Source: an uncultured Enterobacter sp. (GTDB lineage: Bacteria > Pseudomonadota > Gammaproteobacteria > Enterobacterales > Enterobacteriaceae). From it: 5,115 nt of DNA. The notes below the pieces were generated by a model that did not search any database, had not been told where the DNA came from, and worked only from the letters and a program-made list of their open reading frames with translations. The position numbers were made by a program, and so were the translations under genes. Location of the stretch: contig CAMKZP010000294.1 of assembly GCA_946477805.1 (NCBI GenBank), positions 1 through 5,115 on the forward strand, read 5' to 3'. Shown one piece after another: positions 1 through 4,985 of the stretch (positions within the stretch are counted from its first letter, which is position 1; each line of letters starts with the position of its first letter).

Positions 1-82
1 CCTGCAGACGTGGTTTGAGCAACATGCGGCGATACCTGGGCTGCGCAGTTTGACAGGCAAGGAAAGTGAGGAACAACGATGA
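1..82 (+). CDS. ydbH: YdbH family AsmA-like protein, C-terminal end only (5' truncated by window)
   Basis: The frame starting at base 2 reads 26 residues (LQTWFEQHAAIPGLRS, then LTGKESEEQR) to a TGA at 80-82. That stop overlaps the ynbE start as ATGA, which indicates translational coupling. Identification rests on the conserved order ydbH-ynbE-ydbL, on the overlap, and on a tail resembling E. coli YdbH from memory. YdbH is a large inner-membrane-anchored AsmA-like protein whose periplasmic part is thought to form a hydrophobic groove carrying phospholipids towards the outer membrane, partly redundant with TamB and YhdP. Only the extreme C-terminus is visible, the end expected to meet YnbE at the outer membrane. 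No domain can be judged from this fragment. Confidence 0.85.
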   Translation, partial: LQTWFEQHAAIPGLRSLTGKESEEQR

Positions 83-270
83 AAATGAGGGCTGGTCTAC
101 TCACCGTGGCCGCTGTTGCGCTGCTGACAGGCTGTACGCCGCGTATAGAAGTTGCGGCACCCAAAGAGCCGATTACCATCAACATGAACGTGAAAATCGA
201 GCATGAGATCCATATCAAGGTCGATAAAGACGTTGAAACCCTGCTGAAATCGCGCAGCGATCTGTTCTGA
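79..270 (+). CDS. ynbE: YnbE family outer-membrane lipoprotein
   Basis: This 63-residue lipoprotein has a charged N-terminus (MKMR), a hydrophobic stretch at about 5-17 and a lipobox LTGC at 16-19, so Cys19 should be lipidated after signal peptidase II cleavage. Residue +2 is Thr, not Asp, which favours sorting to the outer membrane. The mature part (TPRIEVAAPKEPITINMNVK and onward) is nearly identical to E. coli YnbE as I recall it, including the alternating beta-like segment and the RSDLF end. In E. coli, YnbE is reported to join the C-terminus of YdbH and complete an intermembrane bridge for lipid homeostasis. The start at 79 is preferred over Met3 because GAGGAA at 68-73 is correctly spaced and the ATGA overlap couples it to ydbH. 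It is followed after 7 nt by ydbL in the same operon. Confidence 0.95.
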   Translation: MKMRAGLLTVAAVALLTGCTPRIEVAAPKEPITINMNVKIEHEIHIKVDKDVETLLKSRSDLF

Positions 271-277
271 TGATGCC

Positions 278-595
278 ATGAAACGAATAGCTCTTCTTAT
301 TCTGGCGCTGGGGTTCAGCGTGCAGGCCGCGGCGCTCACGCTGAACGACGCCCGCACGCAGGGGCGGGTGGGCGAAACGCTGAGCGGCTACATCGCCCCC
401 GTGGCGCAAGATGCCGACACTCTGGCGCTGGTCAACCGCATCAACGCCGCGCGCGCGGAAAGTTACCAGAAGCTGGCCGACAGCAATAACCTGCCCGTCG
501 ATGAAGTGGCAAAAATGGCGGGACAAAAGCTGGTTGCGCGCGCGCAGCCGGGTGAATACGTGAAGGGGATTAACGGCAGGTGGCTGAAAAAGTAG
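278..595 (+). CDS. ydbL: YdbL family periplasmic protein (DUF1318)
   Basis: This 105-residue protein has a Sec signal peptide: MKR, hydrophobic core at about 4-15, and a likely cleavage after Ala19 in VQAAA. The mature region (LTLNDARTQGRVGETLSGYI to GEYVKGINGRWLKK) matches the YdbL/DUF1318 family: small, soluble, helix-rich, ending in a conserved G-x-W. It follows ynbE by only 7 nt and no good Shine-Dalgarno is visible before its ATG, so translation is probably coupled to ynbE. E. coli YdbL is reported to act in the periplasm on the YdbH-YnbE bridge, limiting inappropriate YnbE multimers; that function is carried over by homology and synteny. Its TAG stop abuts the feaR stop directly, with no spacer and no terminator between the convergent genes. 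Confidence 0.93.
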   Translation: MKRIALLILALGFSVQAAALTLNDARTQGRVGETLSGYIAPVAQDADTLALVNRINAARAESYQKLADSNNLPVDEVAKMAGQKLVARAQPGEYVKGINGRWLKK

Positions 596-1504
596 CTAGC
601 GGCAGCGCCTGCGGTACTCTCCGGGCGACACGCCAAAGCGCTGCTTGAAGGCCGTTGAAAAATGGCTATGGTCGGCGAACCCCCAGCTGTAGCCAATACC
701 CGCCAGCTTCTCGTCGTCGCTGGCGGACCGCAGGACCTGCGCGCAGAGGTCGAGCCGACGGTTCTTAATATACTGCGCGACCACCAGCCCTTTCTCGGCA
801 AACATGCGGTACAGGCTGCGCACCGACATCCCGCACTCTGAGGCGATCCACTCCGGGCGCAGCGCCTCGGACTGTATATGGTCATCAATCAGCGACAGCA
901 CGCTGCGGAACTGGCGCTCCTTGCGCGGCTGCACGGCGTCGCGCTGCTGGAACGCGGGCCGCAGCAGGCAGACCATCGCTTCCAGCGCGGCTTCGCTTTC
1001 CCGAACGCTCAGCTCCGCGTTGCCCATGCTCTCCTGCAGCAGGCGGTGGCTAAGCTGAACCGTCGGCAGGCTGCGCGAAAGCGCCAGCGCGCAGCTGATC
1101 TCCTGAAAACGACACTGCTGCTCGACGATCTGGCGCGGAACCAGAAGCGAAATCTGGCGGGAGGTTTCCTGCCAGAAGATCGAGCAGGGGCGCGAGGCGT
1201 CGATAAGCGTAATATCCCCGGTTTTCAGGATCGAACGGCGGTCGTCCTGTTCAATCCCGGCGCTGCCTTCAAGCTGAAACACCGTGTAAAACCAGGCGTC
1301 GTTGCTCTGTTGAATCTCCCGGCGGGTGCGAAAAAGGTTAACGCCAGCGGCGGTCACGGTGCTGAGCTTGAGGCTGCGGGCATAGCTGGTTTCGAGTTCA
1401 CCCACAAATTCGCCCGCCAGCGGGCGAGCGTCAAACCGCCCGCACGCCTGGTTAATTTGCGCCAGCCACTGCTGATACTTTTCCTGCTCGCTTGCACACG
1501 CCAT
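596..1504 (-). CDS. feaR: FeaR, AraC-family transcriptional activator of aromatic amine/aldehyde catabolism
   Basis: This 302-residue regulator matches the usual length of E. coli FeaR (301). Residues about 30-185 form the N-terminal AraC-binding-like sensor region (for example NDAWFYTVFQLEG at 68-80 and GDITLIDASRPCSIFWQE at 96-113). The C-terminal DNA-binding domain has two helix-turn-helix units: about 217-238 (PEWIASECGMSVRSLYRMF) and about 264-291, followed by the signature GVSPGEYRR at 291-299. FeaR activates feaB and tynA in E. coli in response to aromatic amines or their aldehydes. The start at 1504 is supported by GCGAGA upstream, with GAGA 6 nt from the ATG, and by the conserved MACASEQEKYQQWL-type N-terminus. 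It is divergent from feaB, its presumed target, and convergent with ydbL with zero spacing. The reading frame is intact with no sign of decay. Confidence 0.95.
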   Translation of the reverse strand: MACASEQEKYQQWLAQINQACGRFDARPLAGEFVGELETSYARSLKLSTVTAAGVNLFRTRREIQQSNDAWFYTVFQLEGSAGIEQDDRRSILKTGDITLIDASRPCSIFWQETSRQISLLVPRQIVEQQCRFQEISCALALSRSLPTVQLSHRLLQESMGNAELSVRESEAALEAMVCLLRPAFQQRDAVQPRKERQFRSVLSLIDDHIQSEALRPEWIASECGMSVRSLYRMFAEKGLVVAQYIKNRRLDLCAQVLRSASDDEKLAGIGYSWGFADHSHFSTAFKQRFGVSPGEYRRRCR

Positions 1505-1536
1505 GGTTTATCTCGCCGTACCGTCAATGTTTGCGC

Positions 1537-1565
1537 ATTGTTGGATTTATGTTGCATCTTGTCAG
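1537..1565 (-). promoter_or_regulatory. Candidate feaR promoter (CTGACA-17-AACAAT)
   Basis: On the minus strand CTGACA (1560-1565, 5 of 6 to the sigma-70 -35 consensus) is followed after exactly 17 nt by AACAAT (1537-1542, 4 of 6 to the -10). Transcription would start near 1530, giving a leader of about 25 nt before the feaR ATG at 1504. An NsrR-like site fills the space between the two hexamers, which strengthens the assignment. A second candidate further upstream (TATAGT at 1579-1584) has a poor -35. Promoter choice is inferred from sequence only. Confidence 0.5.
1538..1560 (-). promoter_or_regulatory. Candidate NsrR (nitric oxide sensor repressor) binding site in the feaR promoter
   Basis: Read on the minus strand, the 23 bp form an 11-1-11 arrangement. 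The left half AAGATGCAACA begins with AAGATGCA, matching the first 8 positions of the NsrR half-site consensus AAGATGCATTT as I recall it (8 of 11 overall). The right half, read as its complement, is TTGTTGGATTT and matches 7 of 11. The site lies between the -35 and -10 of the candidate feaR promoter, a classic repression position. E. coli feaR is known to be repressed by NsrR, so conservation here is plausible. The nsrR gene itself is not in the window. Confidence 0.5.
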
Positions 1566-1643
1566 AGCTATGAGGCTGACTATAGGAAAGAACGCTCACC
1601 GGTAACAGCGTTATAAGACGGAATTATCACGATTTGCGGAGGC

Positions 1644-1659
1644 TGTCACAGGTGGCAAA
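1644..1659 (+). promoter_or_regulatory. FeaR box 1 (distal), TGTCA-N8-AAA
   Basis: TGTCA at 1644-1648, then 8 nt, then AAA at 1657-1659 matches exactly the TGNCA-N8-AAA pattern described for FeaR in E. coli, as I recall it. It lies 21 bp upstream of a second perfect match, and the two share the longer direct-repeat elements TGTCACAG and AAGCG. The pair sits between feaR and feaB, the expected place for activating feaB. A mirrored TTT at 1633-1635, also 8 nt away, makes this site read as FeaR-like on both strands. Confidence 0.7.
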
Positions 1660-1664
1660 GCGAA

Positions 1665-1680
1665 TGTCACAGAGATAAAA
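1665..1680 (+). promoter_or_regulatory. FeaR box 2 (proximal), TGTCA-N8-AAA
   Basis: TGTCA at 1665-1669, 8 nt, and AAA at 1678-1680 form a second exact match to the FeaR pattern, on the same strand and exactly 21 bp (two helical turns) after box 1. Two AraC-type monomers would therefore bind the same DNA face. Its downstream edge touches the expected -35 region of the feaB promoter (about 1679-1684), as in AraC-family activators that contact RNA polymerase directly at a poor -35. Confidence 0.7.
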
Positions 1681-1701
1681 GCGGGAATGCGAAAGCCCTC
1701 G

Positions 1702-1707
1702 TAGACT
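1702..1707 (+). promoter_or_regulatory. Candidate -10 element of the feaB promoter
   Basis: TAGACT matches 4 of 6 positions of TATAAT. The hexamer 17 nt upstream (1679-1684, AAGCGG) is a very poor -35 and overlaps the end of FeaR box 2, which is the layout expected for an activator-dependent promoter. Transcription would start near 1714. This is inferred from spacing and not measured. Confidence 0.4.
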
Positions 1708-1732
1708 GCATTAAACCCTGCGAAGAATAACG

Positions 1733-1738
1733 AAGGAG
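1733..1738 (+). promoter_or_regulatory. feaB ribosome binding site
   Basis: AAGGAG lies 6 nt before the ATG at 1745. It is a near-consensus Shine-Dalgarno sequence and fixes the feaB start. Confidence 0.85.
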
Positions 1739-1744
1739 TACCCT

Positions 1745-3244
1745 ATGTCTGAATCAGAGATCGCCGTTCTGCCCGTCGTGCAGCAGTTTTTAGACCGACA
1801 GCATGGCCTGTGGATTGATGGCCGTCAGGCTGCATCGGACAGCGAAAAACGCCTGAACGTCTACAACCCGGCGACGGGCGAGGCGATTGCCTCCACCGCG
1901 GATGCCAGCGTGGACGACGTGGACCGCGCGGTAATGTCCGGCTGGCGCGCCTTTGTGGCCCGCAGCTGGGCGGGGAAATTACCGGCAGAGCGCGAGCGCA
2001 TTCTGCTGCGGTTCGCCGACCTGGTCGAGCAGCACGGCGAGGAGCTGGCGCAGCTTGAAACGCTGGAGCAGGGCAAATCCATTAACATCTCCCGCGCCTT
2101 TGAGGTGGGCTGCACCCTGAACTGGATGCGCTACACCGCGGGGCTGACCACCAAAATTGCCGGGAAAACGCTCGATCTTTCCATTCCGCTGCCGCAGGGG
2201 GCGCGCTACCAGGCCTGGACCCGCAAAGAGCCGGTTGGCGTGGTGGCCGGGATTGTGCCGTGGAACTTCCCGCTGATGATCGGCATGTGGAAAGTGATGC
2301 CTGCCCTGGCGGCAGGCTGCTCGATCGTGATCAAACCGTCTGAAACTACGCCGCTGACCCTGCTGCGCGTGGCGGAGCTGGCGTGCGAAGCCGGCGTGCC
2401 GGAGGGCGTGTTCAACGTTGTGACCGGAAGCGGCGCGGTGTGCGGCGCGGCGCTGACGTCACACCCCCGCATCGCCAAGGTGAGCTTTACCGGCTCCACC
2501 GCCACCGGGAAACAGATCGCCCGTACGGCCGCGGAAACCCTGACCGGCGTGACCCTCGAACTGGGCGGTAAAAACCCGGCGATTGTCCTGAAGGATGCCG
2601 ATCCGGCCTGGGTGATTGAAGGACTGATGACCGGCAGCTTCCTCAACCAGGGGCAGGTTTGCGCGGCAAGCTCGCGCATCTATATTGAAGCGCCGCTGTT
2701 CGACACCCTGGTGAGCGGCTTTGAGCAGGCGGTGAAATCTCTGACCGTGGGGCCGGGCATGTCGCCGCAGGCGTTTATCAACCCGCTGGTGTCGCGCGCC
2801 CACTGCGATAAAGTGCAGTCCTTCCTTGATGAAGCGACATCGCGCAACGCGGAGCTTATTACCGGCAGCCGCGGCCCGGACGGCAAGGGCTACTACGTCT
2901 CGCCAACGCTTGCGATCAACCCGGAGGCGGCGCTGCGCCTGACGCGCGAAGAGGTGTTCGGCCCGGTGGTGAACCTGGTCCGCGTGGCCGACGGTGAGGA
3001 GGCGCTGCGGCTTGCCAACGACACCGAGTACGGGCTGACGGCCAGCGTCTGGACGCAGAATATCGGCAAGGCGCTGGAGTACACCGACAGGCTGCAGGTG
3101 GGCACGGTATGGGTAAACAGCCACACGCTGATCGACGCCAACCTGCCGTTCGGCGGCATGAAGCAGTCCGGAACCGGGCGCGATTTCGGCCCGGACTGGC
3201 TGGACGGCTGGTGCGAAACCAAGTCGGTGTGCGTGCGGTATTGA
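1745..3244 (+). CDS. feaB: FeaB, phenylacetaldehyde dehydrogenase (NAD-dependent ALDH superfamily)
   Basis: This 499-residue cytoplasmic enzyme has the same length as E. coli FeaB and is nearly identical to it from memory over long stretches, including the GWCETKSVCVRY end. It oxidises phenylacetaldehyde, and 4-hydroxy-type analogues formed from tyramine or phenylethylamine, to the corresponding phenylacetates with NAD+ (EC 1.2.1.39). Aldehyde dehydrogenase landmarks are complete: PWNFP with Asn174, IKPSE with Lys197, the cofactor-binding FTGSTATG at 248-255, the general base Glu272 in LELGGK, the catalytic Cys306 in GQVCAASS, and EEVFGP at 402-407 with Glu403. The start is set by AAGGAG 6 nt upstream. 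It is transcribed divergently from feaR behind two FeaR boxes and closed by an intrinsic terminator. In E. coli the neighbour is tynA, which makes the substrate; here the neighbour is gbpA. Confidence 0.97.
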   Translation: MSESEIAVLPVVQQFLDRQHGLWIDGRQAASDSEKRLNVYNPATGEAIASTADASVDDVDRAVMSGWRAFVARSWAGKLPAERERILLRFADLVEQHGEELAQLETLEQGKSINISRAFEVGCTLNWMRYTAGLTTKIAGKTLDLSIPLPQGARYQAWTRKEPVGVVAGIVPWNFPLMIGMWKVMPALAAGCSIVIKPSETTPLTLLRVAELACEAGVPEGVFNVVTGSGAVCGAALTSHPRIAKVSFTGSTATGKQIARTAAETLTGVTLELGGKNPAIVLKDADPAWVIEGLMTGSFLNQGQVCAASSRIYIEAPLFDTLVSGFEQAVKSLTVGPGMSPQAFINPLVSRAHCDKVQSFLDEATSRNAELITGSRGPDGKGYYVSPTLAINPEAALRLTREEVFGPVVNLVRVADGEEALRLANDTEYGLTASVWTQNIGKALEYTDRLQVGTVWVNSHTLIDANLPFGGMKQSGTGRDFGPDWLDGWCETKSVCVRY

Positions 3245-3260
3245 ATCTTGATTTGAAACA

Positions 3261-3290
3261 GCCGGACCCGCGATAGCGTCCGGCTTTTTT
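3261..3290 (+). terminator. Intrinsic terminator of feaB
   Basis: GCCGGAC at 3261-3267 and GTCCGGC at 3278-3284 form a perfect 7-bp GC-rich stem with a 10-nt loop, followed at once by six T (3285-3290). It begins 16 nt after the feaB stop codon. There is no matching U tract in the other direction, so it should act mainly on feaB transcripts. Confidence 0.9.
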
Positions 3291-3296
3291 AGCGTT

Positions 3297-3317
3297 GTAA
3301 AGCGCTGAAGGCTTTAC
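3297..3317. repeat. Hairpin between the convergent feaB and gbpA 3' ends
   Basis: GTAAAGC at 3297-3303 and GCTTTAC at 3311-3317 are perfect 7-bp inverted arms around a 7-nt loop, 17 nt beyond the gbpA stop. Neither strand has a run of T directly after the stem, so it is not a textbook terminator. It may protect or help end the gbpA transcript. Its role is unknown. Confidence 0.55.
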
Positions 3318-3334
3318 GTGAGGCGAGGGCGCGA

Positions 3335-4786
3335 TTACTTCGCCAGAGTCCAGGCCATGTTCCACGCCGAACCTGTTCCCGGTTCGAACTGTGTGGCGTA
3401 GGCCGACCACTGGACACAATAGCCGCTGTAAGGCGCAGGACGACAGGTGTAGATCTTGCCGTTCTTCGGCTGGAGGACGCGGGTCCCGGCCTTATAAGCG
3501 CGCAGGTTCGTCGGGAAGGTATAGTCATACTTGCCCGTCGACGGTTCTGCCGAACCTGCATCGGTAAGCGTCAGGTCTACGACATCCTGTGAGATCAGCG
3601 TGCCGTCCAGGCTGCTGACGTAATACTTCAGCATATGATGTCCCGCCGAGGCACCCTTCAGGCTGATGGTGATTTTCGCGGTGGTGTTGTCGAGAGTTTG
3701 CGTCGTATAACCCACCACGTCACCGGCGTGATTCTGCACTTTTGCATCAAGCACGACCTGTCCCTGCGCCGATGCAGTAAAGCTCACCGTGCCTTCACCC
3801 TTCGTCAGCGGGGTGGCCTGAACGTTAGTGACGTTCAGGGAAGCCTCATCGTCGGCTGGGGTTTGCGCCTCTTCATAGGAGATAGCAACGCTTTTCAGGC
3901 GGCTCTCTTTTTTCACATAAACGTTATTGATGCCAAAGGCCGGCTCGACGTTACCGTCGGCAGATTTCACGCCCGCGCGCACTTCTGAATGCGCGGTATT
4001 AATCGCCGCCGCAAGGTCGTGCGACCACTGATTCACCGCTCCGGCGCTGGCGCTGGCAATCTTCAGCGCGGTGCGCAGACCCTGAACTTCACCGTTGTCG
4101 TCGAAGAAGCGGGCAACGACCTTGTCATCGGCCTTGAGATTACGGCCGGTGAGCTGGCCGGTCAGGGTCTGGCTCCAGCCGGCATCGGCTACGTCGTCAC
4201 CCGATGTTCCGCCGTTGCCAAAATCAACGTCGATGGCCTGATAAAAACTGTTTGCGGTGTCGGCAATTTCCCAGACCGCGTAAATAACCTGATACCCGGT
4301 GCGCGCTGGAACGTTACAACTATGCGTAACACGACTTTCGGGCACGGCACCGTAACCATTCACTTCACAAAATGGCTTCAGCTCAAACGCGCTGCGCGTC
4401 AGGGCCTGATTTTGATTCCAGTTTTGTTGGGTAATGTAATAGCGGAAATTGGTGGTTTTATGCCGGGCGGTGAGCGTCCAGCTGAAATTATTCATGCCGC
4501 TTTTGATGCTGTTTTTCGACCAGATAGTCGGGTCCTGTTTATCCAGCTGAGAAAAGCTGCTTTTACCTGCGCTGGCTAATTGCCCGTCCGGCGGCAGGCT
4601 TGCGCCTGGAAAACCGCTTGATTGTTCAAGGCTTTGCGGTTCCCACTGAACGGCGCCACAGTCTGTATTTTGACCCAGCTTACATTTATAGGCACGGCTT
4701 GCAGGTGAATCAACATAGCCATGCGCCAGCACGGCAGAGCTACATGACAATAACGCCACGGTCAGTGCTAATTTGGTTAATTTCAT
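3335..4786 (-). CDS. gbpA: GbpA: secreted GlcNAc/chitin-binding lytic polysaccharide monooxygenase (AA10) with C-terminal CBM73-like module
   Basis: This 483-residue protein is close to Vibrio cholerae GbpA in length. Residues 1-21 are a Sec signal peptide cut after Ala21, leaving His22 as the mature N-terminus. The AA10 domain (22 to about 190) opens HGYVDSPASR. Its copper brace is His22 and His109 (TARHKTT), with axial Phe181 (NSFYQAID). Cys35/Cys43 and Cys140/Cys157 match the two CBP21 disulfides. Two middle modules follow (about 200-300, GbpA-type; about 315-410, beta-rich), then a CBM73-like chitin-binding module (about 420-483, with Cys448 and Cys457). It should oxidatively cleave crystalline chitin outside the cell and adhere to GlcNAc surfaces. 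The upstream in-frame ATG at 4867 would add 27 residues before the signal peptide, so Met at 4786 is chosen despite a weak ribosome site (GGA, then an A-run). Type II secretion is inferred from family members. Confidence 0.93.
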   Translation of the reverse strand: MKLTKLALTVALLSCSSAVLAHGYVDSPASRAYKCKLGQNTDCGAVQWEPQSLEQSSGFPGASLPPDGQLASAGKSSFSQLDKQDPTIWSKNSIKSGMNNFSWTLTARHKTTNFRYYITQQNWNQNQALTRSAFELKPFCEVNGYGAVPESRVTHSCNVPARTGYQVIYAVWEIADTANSFYQAIDVDFGNGGTSGDDVADAGWSQTLTGQLTGRNLKADDKVVARFFDDNGEVQGLRTALKIASASAGAVNQWSHDLAAAINTAHSEVRAGVKSADGNVEPAFGINNVYVKKESRLKSVAISYEEAQTPADDEASLNVTNVQATPLTKGEGTVSFTASAQGQVVLDAKVQNHAGDVVGYTTQTLDNTTAKITISLKGASAGHHMLKYYVSSLDGTLISQDVVDLTLTDAGSAEPSTGKYDYTFPTNLRAYKAGTRVLQPKNGKIYTCRPAPYSGYCVQWSAYATQFEPGTGSAWNMAWTLAK

Positions 4787-4811
4787 TTTTTTTCCGGTAA
4801 GTGAATAAGAA

Positions 4812-4833
4812 TGCCTGCCATAAAAAGCAGGCA
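4812..4833 (-). promoter_or_regulatory. Hairpin in the gbpA 5' leader
   Basis: TGCCTGC at 4812-4818 and GCAGGCA at 4827-4833 form a perfect 7-bp stem with an 8-nt loop that reads TTTTTATG on the gbpA strand. It ends 25 nt before the gbpA start codon, so it would lie in the leader of any transcript starting in the AT-rich region upstream. It could affect translation or mRNA stability. It lacks a following T run, so it is not an attenuator of the usual kind. Confidence 0.5.
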
Positions 4834-4872
4834 GGGGAATATTATTAACCGGGGTGGAACAACTCAATGCGG

Positions 4873-4891
4873 AAAAACATGAAATGTTTTT
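4873..4891. promoter_or_regulatory. Perfect 19-bp palindrome upstream of gbpA (operator candidate)
   Basis: AAAAACAT at 4873-4880 and ATGTTTTT at 4884-4891 are perfect inverted 8-bp arms around GAA. It is too AT-rich to be a stable RNA terminator and has the size and symmetry of a dimeric repressor or activator site. It adjoins TATATT -10-like elements of the gbpA strand. The cognate regulator is not recognised. Confidence 0.5.
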
Positions 4892-4912
4892 AATATATCA
4901 TCATGAAATATA
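4892..4912 (-). promoter_or_regulatory. AT-rich gbpA promoter region with two TATATT -10-like hexamers
   Basis: On the gbpA strand TATATT occurs at 4892-4897 and at 4907-4912, each 5 of 6 to the -10 consensus, but no convincing -35 lies 16-18 nt upstream of either. The surrounding 4861-4980 is about 73% A+T, against GC-rich flanking genes. A regulated promoter for gbpA somewhere in this stretch is likely, but the exact start cannot be fixed from sequence. Confidence 0.35.
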
Positions 4913-4985
4913 ACCAGCAGGCAGGGCGTAATAATTTAATATGTTTTGTAATTATATTATTATTTCAGGTGATGAATTAGTCGGG

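Larger units (their letters stand above)
4826..4926. repeat. 11-bp direct repeat pair AGCAGGCAGGG, 90-bp period
   Basis: AGCAGGCAGGG occurs at 4826-4836 and again at 4916-4926, identical over all 11 positions and exactly 90 bp apart. They are GC-rich islands in otherwise AT-rich DNA upstream of gbpA. The first copy also supplies the right arm of the leader hairpin. They could be paired protein-binding sites or chance. No known regulator is recognised. Confidence 0.5.

Noticed and set aside
878..1573. Long plus-strand open frame (231 aa) across feaR
   Set aside because: It is antisense to feaR, which has full-length family similarity and intact AraC motifs. The translation is low-complexity, rich in Ala, Arg and Leu, and typical of an opposite-strand shadow in GC-rich DNA.
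1579..1607. Alternative feaR promoter with TATAGT (-10, 1579-1584)
   Set aside because: The -10 is good, but the hexamers 16-18 nt upstream match TTGACA poorly (at best 3 of 6). The downstream pair CTGACA/AACAAT overlapping an NsrR-like site is the better choice, though this one cannot be excluded as a secondary start.
1635..1650. CRP site candidate around TGCGG-N6-TCACA
   Set aside because: Only the right half matches the CRP consensus and the left half matches 3 of 5. The TCACA is already explained by the FeaR direct repeat.
2459..3124. Long minus-strand open frame (221 aa) opposite feaB
   Set aside because: It mirrors the feaB codons, is Arg/Ala/His-rich and has no recognisable motif. 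feaB carries all its catalytic residues in the other frame.
3635..4579. Two consecutive plus-strand open frames (3635-3988 and 3989-4579) opposite gbpA
   Set aside because: They are antisense to a confidently identified LPMO, have no domain signature, and their end-to-end junction is coincidental.
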